This document shows positions 25,210 through 34,358 of a stretch of DNA of 44,839 nt, piece after piece; position 1 is the stretch's first letter, and every line of letters begins with the position of its first letter. The stretch spans positions 1-44,839 of the forward strand of contig JAUUYL010000009.1 of the NCBI GenBank assembly GCA_030590485.1. The letters are read 5' to 3'. The stretch comes from Lentisphaerota bacterium (GTDB lineage Bacteria > Verrucomicrobiota > Kiritimatiellia > UBA8416 > JAUUYL01). The notes beneath the pieces are model-generated. The model saw only the letters and a list, made by a program, of their open reading frames with translations, was not told the DNA's origin and made no database searches. Made by a program: the position numbers and the translations under genes.

Positions 25210-25845
25210 TTACTTCGAGTACAATTCCACAATGAGCTGCTCGTCTACAAGAGGCGCTATCTCGTCTCTCGTTGGAACACTTACAACCTCAGCTGAAAAA
25301 TTCTTTTCGTCCAAATTCAGCCACGAAGGTATATCTTTGCCGCCACTGGCCGCAATTTCCATGCTAGCAGAAGCAAACCCACGGCTCTTCGGCCTATCCT
25401 TCACTGAAATCACAGCACCAGGCTGCAAAACCATCGCAGGTATATTCGCCTTACGACCATTTACGAGGACGTGATTATGCGAAACAAACTGACGCGCGGC
25501 TCTTCTCGAAGGCGCAAACCCCAGCTTGTAAACAATGTTATCAAGCCTTGTCTCAAGCAATTGCAAAAGAACCTCACCCGTAACTCCATCCTTACCGTGC
25601 GCCCTGTCAAAAAACAGACGGAATTGTTTCTCTTGAAGCCCGTACTGCCTTCGCAATCTCTGCTTCTCCCTCAACTGCACACCATAGTCCGACGGCTTAC
25701 GCCTACGACTCATACCATGCATTCCCGGCGCGGGGCGCCCCCTGTCAATCGGACACTTGGCCATGGCACACCTAGTGCCCTTAAGGAAAAGCTTCATGCC
25801 TTCCCTTCTGCATTTCCTACAAGCTGGTCCCGTATACCTGCCCAT
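25210..25845 (-). CDS. rpsD: 30S ribosomal protein S4 (zinc-binding form)
   Basis: The 211-aa protein initiates 30S assembly at 16S rRNA. Its N-terminus keeps the zinc-type cysteines (ACRKCRREG and RCAMAKCPIDRGRPAPGMHG), so it is the C+ form. The S4 RNA-binding domain is seen at about 100-165 (LETRLDNIVYKLGFAPSRRAARQFVSHNHVLVNGRK). The start overlaps the rpsK stop (TAATG), indicating translational coupling. Confidence 0.98.
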   Translation of the reverse strand: MGRYTGPACRKCRREGMKLFLKGTRCAMAKCPIDRGRPAPGMHGMSRRRKPSDYGVQLREKQRLRRQYGLQEKQFRLFFDRAHGKDGVTGEVLLQLLETRLDNIVYKLGFAPSRRAARQFVSHNHVLVNGRKANIPAMVLQPGAVISVKDRPKSRGFASASMEIAASGGKDIPSWLNLDEKNFSAEVVSVPTRDEIAPLVDEQLIVELYSK

Positions 25846-26579
25846 TAAACTCTCCTCCGCTTCTTGGCTCTACACCCATTATGAGGTACCGGTGTAACGT
25901 CCTTAATTAAACTGATATTTAAACCAACCGACTGCAACGCACGAACCGCTGATTCTCTACCAGAACCAGCACCCTGTACACGCACTTCCACTTCCCTCAT
26001 ACCCCTGGCCATTGCCTGCCTTGCCGCATCCTGCGCCACAAGTGTCGCAGCAAACGCCGTACTCTTTCTCGACCCCTTAAAGCCAGCCTTGCCCGCACTA
26101 CTCCACGCAACAACACCACCCTTCAAATCCGTAATCGAAACCATTGTATTATTAAAAGTAGCCTTGACATGAGCAACTCCCATCGGAACAGGAGCTTTAG
26201 CCTTACGCCCCTTGGCAACAGGCTTTACCTCAGGAAGAACATCATCACCACCACCAAGAATGTCTTTAGCCTCCTGAACAGCATCACTACCCGCCGCAGA
26301 TGGCGCAGGCTTCTTGTCAGCATCAACCTTCTCGGGTGTCTCAGCCTTTTCGGGCTTAGCTTCCTCAACCTTCTCAGACTTGGTCTCTACAGCCTTTTCA
26401 GGCTTAGCTTCCTCAGCCTTTTCAGGCTTAGCTTTCTCGGGCTTAGCTTTCTCGGGCTTAGCTTTCTCGGGCTTAGCTTTCTCGGGCTTAGCGACCTCAG
26501 CCTTCTCAGACTTGGTCTCTACAGCCTCTTCCTCAGCTTTCGCCTTCTTCGGCACTTTCTTGTCCTGATCTTCTGCCAT
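25845..26579 (-). CDS. rpsK: 30S ribosomal protein S11 with long N-terminal extension
   Basis: At 244 aa this is nearly twice the usual S11 (about 129 aa). The core, from about residue 124 ([28 protein letters not shown]), is a normal S11 ending [11 protein letters not shown], which lines the mRNA exit on the 30S platform. The first about 120 residues are low-complexity Lys/Glu/Pro/Ala: five KPEKA pentapeptides in a row (about 31-55), a duplicated ETKSEK block and a Pro/Ser/Gly linker. It is presumably disordered and exposed. No internal ATG with a ribosome site gives a normal-length S11; the only candidate is Met at residue 133, inside the core. The extension is therefore probably translated. 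Confidence 0.95.
   Translation of the reverse strand: MAEDQDKKVPKKAKAEEEAVETKSEKAEVAKPEKAKPEKAKPEKAKPEKAKPEKAEEAKPEKAVETKSEKVEEAKPEKAETPEKVDADKKPAPSAAGSDAVQEAKDILGGGDDVLPEVKPVAKGRKAKAPVPMGVAHVKATFNNTMVSITDLKGGVVAWSSAGKAGFKGSRKSTAFAATLVAQDAARQAMARGMREVEVRVQGAGSGRESAVRALQSVGLNISLIKDVTPVPHNGCRAKKRRRV
26425..26491. repeat. 15-bp perfect tandem repeat inside rpsK
   Basis: Four identical copies of GGCTTAGCTTTCTCG are followed by seven more bases of a fifth. On the minus strand each unit codes for KPEKA-type pentapeptides of the S11 extension. The unit is a multiple of three, so slippage would change length without a frameshift. Confidence 0.95.
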
Positions 26580-26605
26580 ATCCTGAATTATCTCCGTATT
26601 AACCC

Positions 26606-27004
26606 TTAATCTTTCTTCATTGCTTGTCTGGCTGCCTTATCACGAACAGCTCCAACCGTACGCTTGGGACCCTTACGCGTCCTCGCATTCGTACTCGTGC
26701 GTTGTCCACGCACGGGAAGTCCCCTGCGATGACGTACACCCCTGTAACTGTTAATACTAATAAGCCGCCTGATATTCGACGAGACTTCTCTTTTTAAATC
26801 ACCCTCAACACGATACTCACCCTGAATAATCGCAAGTATCTTACGCATTTCCTCATCATTCAGATCGTCTGCTTTCTTTGCAGGATCCAATCCAATCACT
26901 TCAACAATCGATTTGGCCCTGGCTGGCCCTATCCCATGAATATAACGCAAAGCATATTCAACCCGCTTCTTGCCCGGTATATCTACTCCCAATAATCTCG
27001 GCAT
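26606..27004 (-). CDS. rpsM: 30S ribosomal protein S13
   Basis: The 132-aa protein starts [26 protein letters not shown] and ends with the basic [21 protein letters not shown] tail. It contacts the P-site tRNA and bridges to the 50S head. Motif [25 protein letters not shown] is diagnostic. AGGAG lies 6 bases upstream of the start. Slightly longer than the usual 120 aa. Confidence 0.98.
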   Translation of the reverse strand: MPRLLGVDIPGKKRVEYALRYIHGIGPARAKSIVEVIGLDPAKKADDLNDEEMRKILAIIQGEYRVEGDLKREVSSNIRRLISINSYRGVRHRRGLPVRGQRTSTNARTRKGPKRTVGAVRDKAARQAMKKD

Positions 27005-27064
27005 TAACTTCTCCTAAATAATCAACCTATGCACTGCGCGTTCTGAATTCCGCACTTTATTTAA

Positions 27065-27178
27065 CTACCCTTGTCTCTGCTTATGGCGCTTGTTATTACA
27101 AATCACACGCACAACACCTTTGCGACGCACAACCTTGCACCTTTCACAAATCCTTCTAACTGAACTACGTACCTTCAC
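27065..27178 (-). CDS. rpmJ: 50S ribosomal protein L36 (zinc form)
   Basis: A 37-aa gene with a GTG start, preceded by GGAG and a 7-base spacer. The product [20 protein letters not shown]...[10 protein letters not shown] has the L36 zinc ligands Cys11, Cys14, Cys27 and His32. It lies between map and rpsM, where rpmJ is expected, 60 bases ahead of rpsM. Confidence 0.97.
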   Translation of the reverse strand: MKVRSSVRRICERCKVVRRKGVVRVICNNKRHKQRQG

Positions 27179-27297
27179 AAATCAGCTCCAATTCTTTCAA
27201 ATTTTAAAGCCCAATACCTTAATAACTCATTTGACGTAAGTCTATGATAAAATGGCCTTTTTTATCTTTTTTTTATCTCTTGCTTTTACCCCTGCTA
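27179..27297. other. Gap where infA is usually found
   Basis: The 119 bases between rpmJ and map are AT-rich and too short for infA (IF-1, about 72 codons). No terminator, promoter with both boxes or RNA gene was recognised on the operon strand. Confidence 0.6.
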
Positions 27298-28047
27298 TCA
27301 AGCCGAAATCGTCAATATTTCAGCTTTTCCAGTGCTAATAGCCACCATATGCTCAAAATGTGCCGATGGTTTCCTGTCTTTCGTCAAAACCGTCCACCCA
27401 TCTTTCATCACGTCAACCCCCGCACAACCCATGTTTATCATCGGTTCAAGGCAAAATGTCATGCCGGATTTTAATACCGGCCCTTGTCCCGACTTTCCGA
27501 AATTTGGTATCTGGGGATCTTCATGCAACGACCGCCCTATACCATGTCCAACAAAATCTCTTACAATCGAAAACCCTGCATCCTCAGCCGCCAGCTGAAT
27601 GGCGTTGGAAATATCGTATAACTTATTTCCCTCAATCGCCTTCTCTATGCCAGCTTTCAAAGCCTCTTCTGTAACCCTTACCAAATTTATCACGTCAGGA
27701 TCTGTAACACCTGCCATCACAGTCGTCGCGGTGTCACCCATGAACCCATCGTACTTGACACCCACATCTATCCCAACTATGTCCCCAACCTCTATCCGCC
27801 TGTCACCCGGTATCCCGTGAACAACTTCGTCGTTAACCGAAACACATATGACGCCCGGAAACCCCCTATATCCCAAAAACGCGCTCTCAGCACCATGCCC
27901 CGCAATCAACTCCCTCGCATGCTCACCCAATTCCCACGTCGTCACCCCCGGCGCAACAAACTTTGCAAGCTTGTCGCGCACGTCCGCCGCAATTCGACCA
28001 CTGACTCTCATCCGTTTAAGATCATCGGCATTCTTGACTATTATCAT
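27298..28047 (-). CDS. map: Methionine aminopeptidase, type I
   Basis: The 249-aa enzyme removes the N-terminal methionine from new proteins using two divalent metal ions. The metal-ligand motifs are present: the two Asp in GIDVGVKYDGFMGDTATT, the His in FVGHGIGRSLHEDPQIPN, the Glu in LEPMINMG, and the final Glu in HFEHMVAIST. It is a standard type I enzyme without the SH3-like N-terminal zinc extension. Placement between adk and rpmJ is the common secY-adk-map order. Confidence 0.98.
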   Translation of the reverse strand: MIIVKNADDLKRMRVSGRIAADVRDKLAKFVAPGVTTWELGEHARELIAGHGAESAFLGYRGFPGVICVSVNDEVVHGIPGDRRIEVGDIVGIDVGVKYDGFMGDTATTVMAGVTDPDVINLVRVTEEALKAGIEKAIEGNKLYDISNAIQLAAEDAGFSIVRDFVGHGIGRSLHEDPQIPNFGKSGQGPVLKSGMTFCLEPMINMGCAGVDVMKDGWTVLTKDRKPSAHFEHMVAISTGKAEILTISA

Positions 28048-28057
28048 CTCGAAATTA

Positions 28058-28699
28058 TCACTTGATCAGCGACATGACCTCGCTAGCAAGATTATCCGCC
28101 CCCTGATCCCCATCCAAACTCTTCAATAGATCACGCTTCTCATAATGAGCAATTAAACTTTCTGTCTGATTGTTGTAAACCTCAAGCCTGTTAGCTATCG
28201 TTTCCTCACAATCATCAGCACGCTGATAAAGCTCACCTCCACACGCATCACATACACCCTCAACCTTCGGCGGAATGTTTGTTACATGAAAACTAATACC
28301 GCACCCGCGACATATCCTTCGGCCTGTCAAGCGCCTGATAAGTACCTCGCGAGGAACATCCAGAAAAATAACCATGTTGATCGCGCTTCCCCTGCTCTCA
28401 AGCACCTTATCCAGAAGATCCGCCTGAAGTTCCGTCCGAGGAAACCCATCAAATAAATAAGCCGAATCATCATTACCCTTGTCAAGCAAGTCCTCAATAA
28501 GACGAATAATAAGCTCATCAGGAACAAGTGCCCCACTCTTCATGTATCCATCCGCTTCCAGACCAAGCTCAGTACCGTCCTTCACCGCTGCACGCAGAAT
28601 GTCACCAGTCGAAACATGCTGATAATTAGCTTCCGCAATACGCTCAGCCGTTGTCCCCTTGCCTGAACCAGGCGCTCCCATTAAAATAACAACCTTCAT
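28058..28699 (-). CDS. adk: Adenylate kinase (zinc-lid form)
   Basis: Converts ATP and AMP to two ADP. I start at 28699 (MKVVILMGAPGSGKGT, a P-loop), with GGAG 5 bases upstream; the open frame extends to 28747 inside secY. The AMP-binding DGFPR and the lid are present. The lid has CRGC...CDAC (two Cys pairs), so it is the zinc-bound lid found in many Gram-positives and some PVC bacteria. Length about 213 aa is normal. The start lies 2 bases from the secY stop. Confidence 0.98.
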   Translation of the reverse strand: MKVVILMGAPGSGKGTTAERIAEANYQHVSTGDILRAAVKDGTELGLEADGYMKSGALVPDELIIRLIEDLLDKGNDDSAYLFDGFPRTELQADLLDKVLESRGSAINMVIFLDVPREVLIRRLTGRRICRGCGISFHVTNIPPKVEGVCDACGGELYQRADDCEETIANRLEVYNNQTESLIAHYEKRDLLKSLDGDQGADNLASEVMSLIK

Positions 28700-28700
28700 A

Positions 28701-30065
28701 TTATCTCCGGCCGCTGCGCAGCTTACCTTTCTTGAGAAATCCATCATAATGACGCATCAACAAATGCGACTCAACCTGGCGCATCGTATCAAGAACCACA
28801 CCAACTATAATAAGCAAACTGGTACCGCCCATGAACGATGCCACAACAAACGGAATACGAAACGTCTCCGTCAAGACCTGCGGCAATACCGCAATAACAG
28901 TAAGACCAATAGCACCTATCAACGTAATTCTCGTCATCGTCTTGTCAAGATACTCTGCCGTCGGCTTGCCAGGACGAATACCAGGAACAAAGCCGCCATT
29001 ACGCTTGAGATCATCCGCTATCTGAAGAGGATTAAACTGCGTCGCTACCCAGAAATAAGAGAAAAACAATATCAATGTAGCGTATACAAGCAGATATACA
29101 GGCTGACCTATGGTAAGAGCCGCCCCGATCTGCTGACAGATATCAACATCTATCTTCTTTAGAATTATCGCAGGAAAAGCAAGCATCGGACCCGCAAAAA
29201 TAATAGGCATAACACCCGAATAATTGACCCTTAACGGCATAAACGAACTCTGCCCACCATAAACTTTTCTTCCAACAACACGCTTAGCCGTATGTATCGG
29301 AACCTTTCTCTGCCCCTGAACCAACATGATAGTACCCGCAATCACAAGGAATATCATTAACAAGAGAAACACAAGATGATAGAGGCTGAACTGAGCTTCC
29401 CCATCATGCTTTGTAAACATCTCTACCGCTTTAAATGCCGCCATAGGCAAACGACTGATAATGTTCACCGTAATCACAAGCGATATACCATTACCGATCC
29501 CTCGATCCGTAATCTGTTCACCAAGCCACATCATCAACATCGTGCCAGTCGTCATCGTAAGAATGGTCAGTAGCCTGAAATTCCAGCCAGGATCACGTAC
29601 AAGAACAATCCCATCTCCCAAATTGCCAAGAACACCAGGATTCTCAAGAAAACCCTTACACAACGCCAAAGACTGAACAAAACAAATCACAAGCGTAAGA
29701 TAACGCGTATACTGAGTAAGCTTGGCACGCCCAACTTCGCCCTCTCTCGCCAACCGCTCCAAACCCGGTACAATGGCCGTCATAAGCTGCAATATAATAG
29801 ATGCACTGATGTAAGGCCATATGCTCAAGGCACCAATCGCACAATTACTCAACGCTCCACCACTGAATAAATCAATCCAACCGAAAAAACCCGACCCAGC
29901 CTGCTGCTCACGTAAACGATCCACAAGCAATTGCAAAGCCTCGGCATCAACACCCGGTGTAGGCACATTAGATACAAGCCTGCATATAAACAAAAGCCCT
30001 GCCGTAAAAAGCAGACGCTTTCTCAACTCAGGTATTTTGAGAGAATTTGAAAAGGCTGAAAGCAT
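28701..30065 (-). CDS. secY: SecY preprotein translocase channel
   Basis: The 454-aa protein forms the Sec pore with SecE and SecG, needed for the exported and pseudopilin proteins in this window. Ten hydrophobic helices are visible. Diagnostic segments are the second-helix region with SGGALSNCAIGALSIWPYISASIILQL, GQRKVPIHTAKR and LPQVL...SFMGGTSLLIIVGV. The start overlaps the rplO stop by one base (TGATG). Confidence 0.98.
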   Translation of the reverse strand: MLSAFSNSLKIPELRKRLLFTAGLLFICRLVSNVPTPGVDAEALQLLVDRLREQQAGSGFFGWIDLFSGGALSNCAIGALSIWPYISASIILQLMTAIVPGLERLAREGEVGRAKLTQYTRYLTLVICFVQSLALCKGFLENPGVLGNLGDGIVLVRDPGWNFRLLTILTMTTGTMLMMWLGEQITDRGIGNGISLVITVNIISRLPMAAFKAVEMFTKHDGEAQFSLYHLVFLLLMIFLVIAGTIMLVQGQRKVPIHTAKRVVGRKVYGGQSSFMPLRVNYSGVMPIIFAGPMLAFPAIILKKIDVDICQQIGAALTIGQPVYLLVYATLILFFSYFWVATQFNPLQIADDLKRNGGFVPGIRPGKPTAEYLDKTMTRITLIGAIGLTVIAVLPQVLTETFRIPFVVASFMGGTSLLIIVGVVLDTMRQVESHLLMRHYDGFLKKGKLRSGRR

Positions 30066-30511
30066 CAGTCTCGTACAACCTCGCAGGAACCGCCGGCAGC
30101 CTCGATCTTAGCTTTAGCACTGTCACTAAAAGCACGCACCTTGACGGTTAATTTCTTATCAATTTCACCACAGCCAAGAATCTTTACTCCATCCGAGCCG
30201 CCATTAGCCAAACCAGACTTCAACAACAACTCAGTCGTCACTTCAGTCCCGTTATCAAAACAAGAAAGGTCTCCAATATTCACCGGCATATACGTTATCG
30301 CCGTAGGATTAGTGAAACCACGCTTCGGAACGCGCCTCACAAGCCTCATCTGTCCACCTTCAAAACCCGGCTTGTGCTTGTTTCCCTTACGCGCCATCTG
30401 CCCCTTATGCCCCTTGCCACAGGTCTTACCCGTGCCGGAACCAGGACCACGCCCGAGACGCTTCCTTTTTCGTGTTGCACCCTTTGTATTCTTTAATGTC
30501 TGTAAATCCAT
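30065..30511 (-). CDS. rplO: 50S ribosomal protein L15
   Basis: The 148-aa protein has the Gly/Arg-rich N-terminus KRKRLGRGPGSGTGKTCGKGHKGQMAR, and EGGQMRLVRRVPKRGF that binds 23S rRNA. The rpmD gene (L30), usually between rpsE and rplO, is missing here: only 11 bases separate the two. Confidence 0.98.
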   Translation of the reverse strand: MDLQTLKNTKGATRKRKRLGRGPGSGTGKTCGKGHKGQMARKGNKHKPGFEGGQMRLVRRVPKRGFTNPTAITYMPVNIGDLSCFDNGTEVTTELLLKSGLANGGSDGVKILGCGEIDKKLTVKVRAFSDSAKAKIEAAGGSCEVVRD

Positions 30512-30522
30512 CTTTCGTTCCT

Positions 30523-31047
30523 CTACGAGTTTCTCGCCGCCATGACTTCGTCCCGCGACCTCAACTGCTGAAGCGCATTAACCGTTGCCCTGACCACGTT
30601 CAACTTGTTATTACTCCCAAGCGACTTTCCAAGAACATCCCTGATGCCCGAAACTTCGAGAACAGCACGCATCCCACCACCAGCTATAACACCAGTACCA
30701 GGCGATGCAGGCTTTAACAAAACCCTGCCGCCACTGAACACGCCCTTCACCTCGTGCGGAATCGTCTTGCCGCGCATTGTAACACTGAAAACAGCTTTTC
30801 GGGCAAGCTCGCCACCCTTCTTGATCGCGTCTGCAACCTCATTGGCCTTGCCAAATCCGATACCCACAAGCCCACTCCTGTTGCCAACAACCACAACAGC
30901 ACTAAAGCTGAAACGACGTCCACCCTTGACAACCTTGGAACACCTGTTGACAAATACAACACGCTCTTCAAATTCAGCTACGGGAGCTGACCGAACATCC
31001 TCTACAGATACATCCGCTTCCTGAGGTTTTTTTTCCTCTTCGCTCAC
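30523..31047 (-). CDS. rpsE: 30S ribosomal protein S5
   Basis: The 174-aa protein has the S5 core from about residue 30 ([28 protein letters not shown]) to the end. The conserved GxGxANEV segment reads [11 protein letters not shown]5 shapes the mRNA entry site and decoding fidelity. An acidic N-terminal stretch ([18 protein letters not shown]) extends it slightly. The start overlaps the rplR stop (ATGA). Confidence 0.98.
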   Translation of the reverse strand: MSEEEKKPQEADVSVEDVRSAPVAEFEERVVFVNRCSKVVKGGRRFSFSAVVVVGNRSGLVGIGFGKANEVADAIKKGGELARKAVFSVTMRGKTIPHEVKGVFSGGRVLLKPASPGTGVIAGGGMRAVLEVSGIRDVLGKSLGSNNKLNVVRATVNALQQLRSRDEVMAARNS

Positions 31048-31442
31048 TGTTCCTCCTTATTCTCGGCATCAACAGCCTTGGAATCATTCTTGCCTGCAGG
31101 CAACAAACCAGCCTTCACAACCTCATCCACAACAGCCTTTATCCTGCCATGAAACTTGTGACCGCCCCGGTCAACAACTACTTTCTTAATTCCAGCCTTC
31201 CCAGCCTCGTCAACAGCCCTCTGCCCTAATTTTACCGCGGAATCAAGATTCTTCTTCTTTTCAACTCCAATAGTCGACGCAGCCGCAACAGTTAAATTCT
31301 TATCATCATCGATAAACTGTACGTATATATTCGTCCCGGACACCATAACTGACATCCTGGGGCAGTCATCTGTGCCGTGAATCTTCCTGCGTACCCTGCG
31401 GTGACGCCTCTGTCTATGCTGTTTTCTACTGTTCAATTTCAT
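31044..31442 (-). CDS. rplR: 50S ribosomal protein L18
   Basis: The 132-aa L18 binds 5S rRNA. The basic N-terminus ([18 protein letters not shown]) and core [20 protein letters not shown] are diagnostic. About 15 extra acidic/Lys residues follow the usual end ([14 protein letters not shown]). It overlaps rpsE by 4 bases. Confidence 0.97.
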   Translation of the reverse strand: MKLNSRKQHRQRRHRRVRRKIHGTDDCPRMSVMVSGTNIYVQFIDDDKNLTVAAASTIGVEKKKNLDSAVKLGQRAVDEAGKAGIKKVVVDRGGHKFHGRIKAVVDEVVKAGLLPAGKNDSKAVDAENKEEQ

Positions 31443-31448
31443 TTTACT

Positions 31449-31985
31449 CTACGCAACCGCTTTGCCGACCTTCCGGCGTACCAGTTCATCCTTATACTTG
31501 ATTCCCTTGCCCTTATACGGCTCAACTTTATAAAAAGAACGTATCCTCGCCGCCGTATCACCAACCTGTTGCTTGTCAACACCAGAAACAGTGACCTTCA
31601 CGCCGCTGTCCTCTGTCACGGTAACCCCATCAGGCGCCATGTATTCTATAGGAGACGCAAAACCCAACGACAAAACAACCTTCTGACCTTGAATCGCAGC
31701 CTTAAAACCAACGCCGTTGATCTCCAATTCCTTCTTGTACCCCTTGGAGACTCCCTCTACCATATTCGCAATCAGACTCCTGCTCAAACCATGCAAACTC
31801 TTGCACGTCCTCGTGTCATCAGCGCGGGTCACAATAACGTTACCATCAGCAACCTCAACCTTTATACACTTCGGCACGTCACGCTTTAACTCGCCAAGAC
31901 CACCTTTAACAGTCACAGTCTGACCCGCAACATCAACAGTAACACCCGACAATATCTCAATCGGTTTCTGACCTATTCTGGACAT
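31449..31985 (-). CDS. rplF: 50S ribosomal protein L6
   Basis: I start at 31985 (MSRIGQKPIEIL), with GGGAG 8 bases upstream; the frame runs on to 32054 inside rpsH without L6-like sequence. The 178-aa protein ends with the diagnostic EPYKGKGIKYKDELVRRKVGKA motif. L6 lies near the sarcin-ricin loop and factor-binding site. Confidence 0.97.
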   Translation of the reverse strand: MSRIGQKPIEILSGVTVDVAGQTVTVKGGLGELKRDVPKCIKVEVADGNVIVTRADDTRTCKSLHGLSRSLIANMVEGVSKGYKKELEINGVGFKAAIQGQKVVLSLGFASPIEYMAPDGVTVTEDSGVKVTVSGVDKQQVGDTAARIRSFYKVEPYKGKGIKYKDELVRRKVGKAVA

Positions 31986-32004
31986 CTTTATATCTCCCAA
32001 CAAT

Positions 32005-32397
32005 TTACCAAACGGAGCAAAGCACCTCGCCGCCAACATTCTTCTGCTTCGCATCCTTGCCCGTCATAATTCCCGATGAAGTACTGAGAATAGCTATTCC
32101 CAACCCACCAAGCACCTTCGGCAATTCCGTAGAGCCCGAATACTTGCGCAACCCAGGCTTGCTCGCTCTCTGTATGCCCCTTATCATGGGCTCATTCTCA
32201 CGTAGATACTTGAGATAAACCCTTAAAGTCTTCGGATTAACGCCATCAACAACATAATCCCTGACATACCCTTCACGCTTCAATACCCTGGCTATCTCCT
32301 CCTTGATCTTGGAGTAAGGGATATTAACCGCCTCATGCTCTGCTTTCTGCGCATTCCTGATACGCGTCAACATATCCGCTATTGGATCCGTATTCAT
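32005..32397 (-). CDS. rpsH: 30S ribosomal protein S8
   Basis: The 130-aa protein begins MNTDPIADMLTRIRNAQKAEHEAVNIPYSK and ends STSSGIMTGKDAKQKNVGGEVLCSVW, both diagnostic. S8 binds helix 21 of 16S rRNA and in many bacteria represses translation of the spc operon. Confidence 0.98.
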   Translation of the reverse strand: MNTDPIADMLTRIRNAQKAEHEAVNIPYSKIKEEIARVLKREGYVRDYVVDGVNPKTLRVYLKYLRENEPMIRGIQRASKPGLRKYSGSTELPKVLGGLGIAILSTSSGIMTGKDAKQKNVGGEVLCSVW

Positions 32398-32411
32398 AAT
32401 CTGCTCCTAAA

Positions 32412-32597
32412 TTACCAACTTGCCTTTATTACACCAGGGATCTTCCCGGAGCTCGCCAGCTCTCTGAAACAAATCCTGCACAATTGAAATTTCCTGATGT
32501 AAGCGCGCGGCCTTCCACAACGCTTGCAACGATTGTAATTGCGGACCGAAAACCTCGACCCTCTCTCAGCCTTAGCAATTAATGATTTCTTCGCCAA
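32412..32597 (-). CDS. rpsN: 30S ribosomal protein S14 type Z
   Basis: A 61-aa short S14 with zinc-binding CKRC and CRIC pairs (Cys24, 27, 40, 43), the C+ form. Diagnostic sequence: [23 protein letters not shown] and C-terminal IPGVIKASW. The usual place between rplE and rpsH is kept. Confidence 0.98.
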   Translation of the reverse strand: MAKKSLIAKAERGSRFSVRNYNRCKRCGRPRAYIRKFQLCRICFRELASSGKIPGVIKASW

Positions 32598-32614
32598 CCT
32601 GACGTCCTCCTGTT

Positions 32615-33163
32615 TTATTTCTCGGAAAAAGGCATCCCAAGCAGCTTAAGCAGCTCAAATGCTTCCTTATCCTCACTAGTGGATGTGTTTATCGTTATAT
32701 CCAAACCCTGCGCAGTATTAGGTCCATTAGGGTCAACCTCAGGGAAAATCTCTATCTCTTTAATGCCAAGCGAGAAGTTCCCGCGCCCATCAAAAGAACC
32801 CGAGGGTATTCCCCTGAAATCCCTGATACGCGGTAAAGCCGCGTTGATAAGCCTGTCCAGAAATTCATACATCCTATCACCACGAAGCGTCACCTTCGCA
32901 CCAATACTCATACCTTCTCTCAGCTTGAAATTCGATATGCTCTTCTTAGCCTTTATGATAATCGGCTTCTGACCAGTGATCAGAGTAAGATTCTCATTAT
33001 TCGACTTGATAGCGTCTTTATCAACAATACCAAAACCCATGTTTACCACTATCTTCGATAGCTTGGGAGCACGCATGGTATTCTCTATGCCACATGCTTC
33101 CTTGAGTTTCGGAACAATATCTTTTTTATAAGTTTCTTTTAACGTCACCACAATTAACCTCAT
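32615..33163 (-). CDS. rplE: 50S ribosomal protein L5
   Basis: The 182-aa protein contacts 5S rRNA and P-site tRNA. NMGFG near residue 41, [23 protein letters not shown] and [14 protein letters not shown] are diagnostic. The start (33163) overlaps the rplX stop (ATGA). Confidence 0.98.
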   Translation of the reverse strand: MRLIVVTLKETYKKDIVPKLKEACGIENTMRAPKLSKIVVNMGFGIVDKDAIKSNNENLTLITGQKPIIIKAKKSISNFKLREGMSIGAKVTLRGDRMYEFLDRLINAALPRIRDFRGIPSGSFDGRGNFSLGIKEIEIFPEVDPNGPNTAQGLDITINTSTSEDKEAFELLKLLGMPFSEK

Positions 33164-33483
33164 CCATCAAAAGAGTGAGAGCACACCCTGCATTTACGCA
33201 ACGCGCCCTTCGCCTCATCATGCTCATTTGTAATTTTAACACCCTTGTCACACTTCGGACAAAACAACATTACATTCGAGATTGCAATGCTGTTTTCCTT
33301 CTCTGCAATTCCACCCTGAGGGTTCTCCTCAGACTTACGAAGCGCCTTCTTTCGAAGATTCAATCCCTCAACCAGCACGCGCTGCTTCGCAGGCTGCATG
33401 TAAAGAACCTTTCCCTTCTTTCCACAATCAACACCTGCAACAGCTATGACCGTGTCATTCTTTTTTATTCTTGCAATACTCAT
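33160..33483 (-). CDS. rplX: 50S ribosomal protein L24 with zinc ribbon-like tail
   Basis: The 107-aa L24 starts with the KOW region (IKKNDTVIAVAGVDCGKKGKVLYM) that initiates 50S assembly. The second half contains FCPKCDKG and RKCRVCSHS, two CxxC pairs that could bind zinc, as in many non-proteobacterial L24 proteins. Confidence 0.97.
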   Translation of the reverse strand: MSIARIKKNDTVIAVAGVDCGKKGKVLYMQPAKQRVLVEGLNLRKKALRKSEENPQGGIAEKENSIAISNVMLFCPKCDKGVKITNEHDEAKGALRKCRVCSHSFDG

Positions 33484-33495
33484 CCCAAACCTCTT

Positions 33496-33861
33496 CTACA
33501 GCACCTCAGGTGCAAGCGATATAACCTTCATATAATTCTTGTCCCGCAACTCACGCGCGACAGGCCCAAATATCCTCGAACCAATAGGGTTGTCTTTCTC
33601 GTCAATCAAAACAACTGCATTGTTATCAAACCTTAAATGCGAACCATCCCAACGCGTAATCGGATGCTTTGTCCTGACAATCAACGCCCTCTGCACCGAA
33701 CCCTTCTTAATCAAACTGTTCGGCTGAGCCTCCTTGACAGAAACTCTTATAATATCACCAACATAAGCATACTTCTTACGCTGACCAAGAACGCGAAAAC
33801 AACGTACCCGCCTCGCCCCTGTATTGTCCGCTACAACTAAATCTGATTCTTCAGCTATCAT
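33496..33861 (-). CDS. rplN: 50S ribosomal protein L14
   Basis: A 121-aa protein beginning [26 protein letters not shown] with later [25 protein letters not shown] and [11 protein letters not shown]14 sits at the subunit interface and contacts S12-side bridges. Standard length and position. Confidence 0.98.
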   Translation of the reverse strand: MIAEESDLVVADNTGARRVRCFRVLGQRKKYAYVGDIIRVSVKEAQPNSLIKKGSVQRALIVRTKHPITRWDGSHLRFDNNAVVLIDEKDNPIGSRIFGPVARELRDKNYMKVISLAPEVL

Positions 33862-33880
33862 TACAAAACTCCAATATCAG

Positions 33881-34141
33881 CTACCCGATGCTCACGAGTC
33901 TCCATCTTTTCAACTTACTTATAGGCCTGGTCTCAACAATTTCTACCCTGTCACCAACCTTAGCCTCATTTTTCTCGTCATGCACATGGTACTTCTTAAA
34001 TTGACGTATAACCTTCTTGTACAACTCATGCTGCTTGCGACGTTCTACAAGAACCACAATGCTCTTATCACCACTGCGATTAACAACCACACCAGCCCTC
34101 TTCTTCCGAAGACTTCTTTTTTTTGCCTCAACTTCTGACAT
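33881..34141 (-). CDS. rpsQ: 30S ribosomal protein S17
   Basis: An 86-aa protein with [40 protein letters not shown] and [18 protein letters not shown], the S17 OB-fold pattern; it helps assemble the 5' domain of 16S rRNA. The start overlaps the rpmC stop by one base (TAATG). Confidence 0.98.
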   Translation of the reverse strand: MSEVEAKKRSLRKKRAGVVVNRSGDKSIVVLVERRKQHELYKKVIRQFKKYHVHDEKNEAKVGDRVEIVETRPISKLKRWRLVSIG

Positions 34142-34353
34142 TACGCGCTTCCCTTCTTCTGGTCAGCCATCTCATTCATAACTGTATTTATTCTAGCAAT
34201 ATCACGACGGAGATACCTCTTCATCAACGGCTGCTCCGCAGCCTCTCCAATGATACTCTTAACATTCAGCTCAGCCAGTGCCTTCTTCTTCTCGTCGCAC
34301 ATCTGAACCAGTTCAGCCTCTGTATTTTCTCGTAAATCCGATGCTTTCATCAT
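34141..34353 (-). CDS. rpmC: 50S ribosomal protein L29
   Basis: A 70-aa helical protein ([29 protein letters not shown]...[13 protein letters not shown]), located at the exit tunnel where trigger factor and SRP dock. Two start ATGs are adjacent (34353 and 34350); AGG is better spaced from the second. Confidence 0.96.
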   Translation of the reverse strand: MMKASDLRENTEAELVQMCDEKKKALAELNVKSIIGEAAEQPLMKRYLRRDIARINTVMNEMADQKKGSA

Positions 34354-34358
34354 CTATC

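Noticed and set aside
26169-26609. Plus-strand frame rich in Leu/Ser/Gly repeats
   Set aside because: It is the antisense shadow of the KPEKA-coding repeat in rpsK.
27190-27297. infA between map and rpmJ
   Set aside because: The space is too short and no IF-1-like reading was found on either strand.
29722-29740. TTGGCACG in secY as a sigma-54 element
   Set aside because: It is inside coding sequence, on the opposite strand to secY, and the GC is at the wrong distance.
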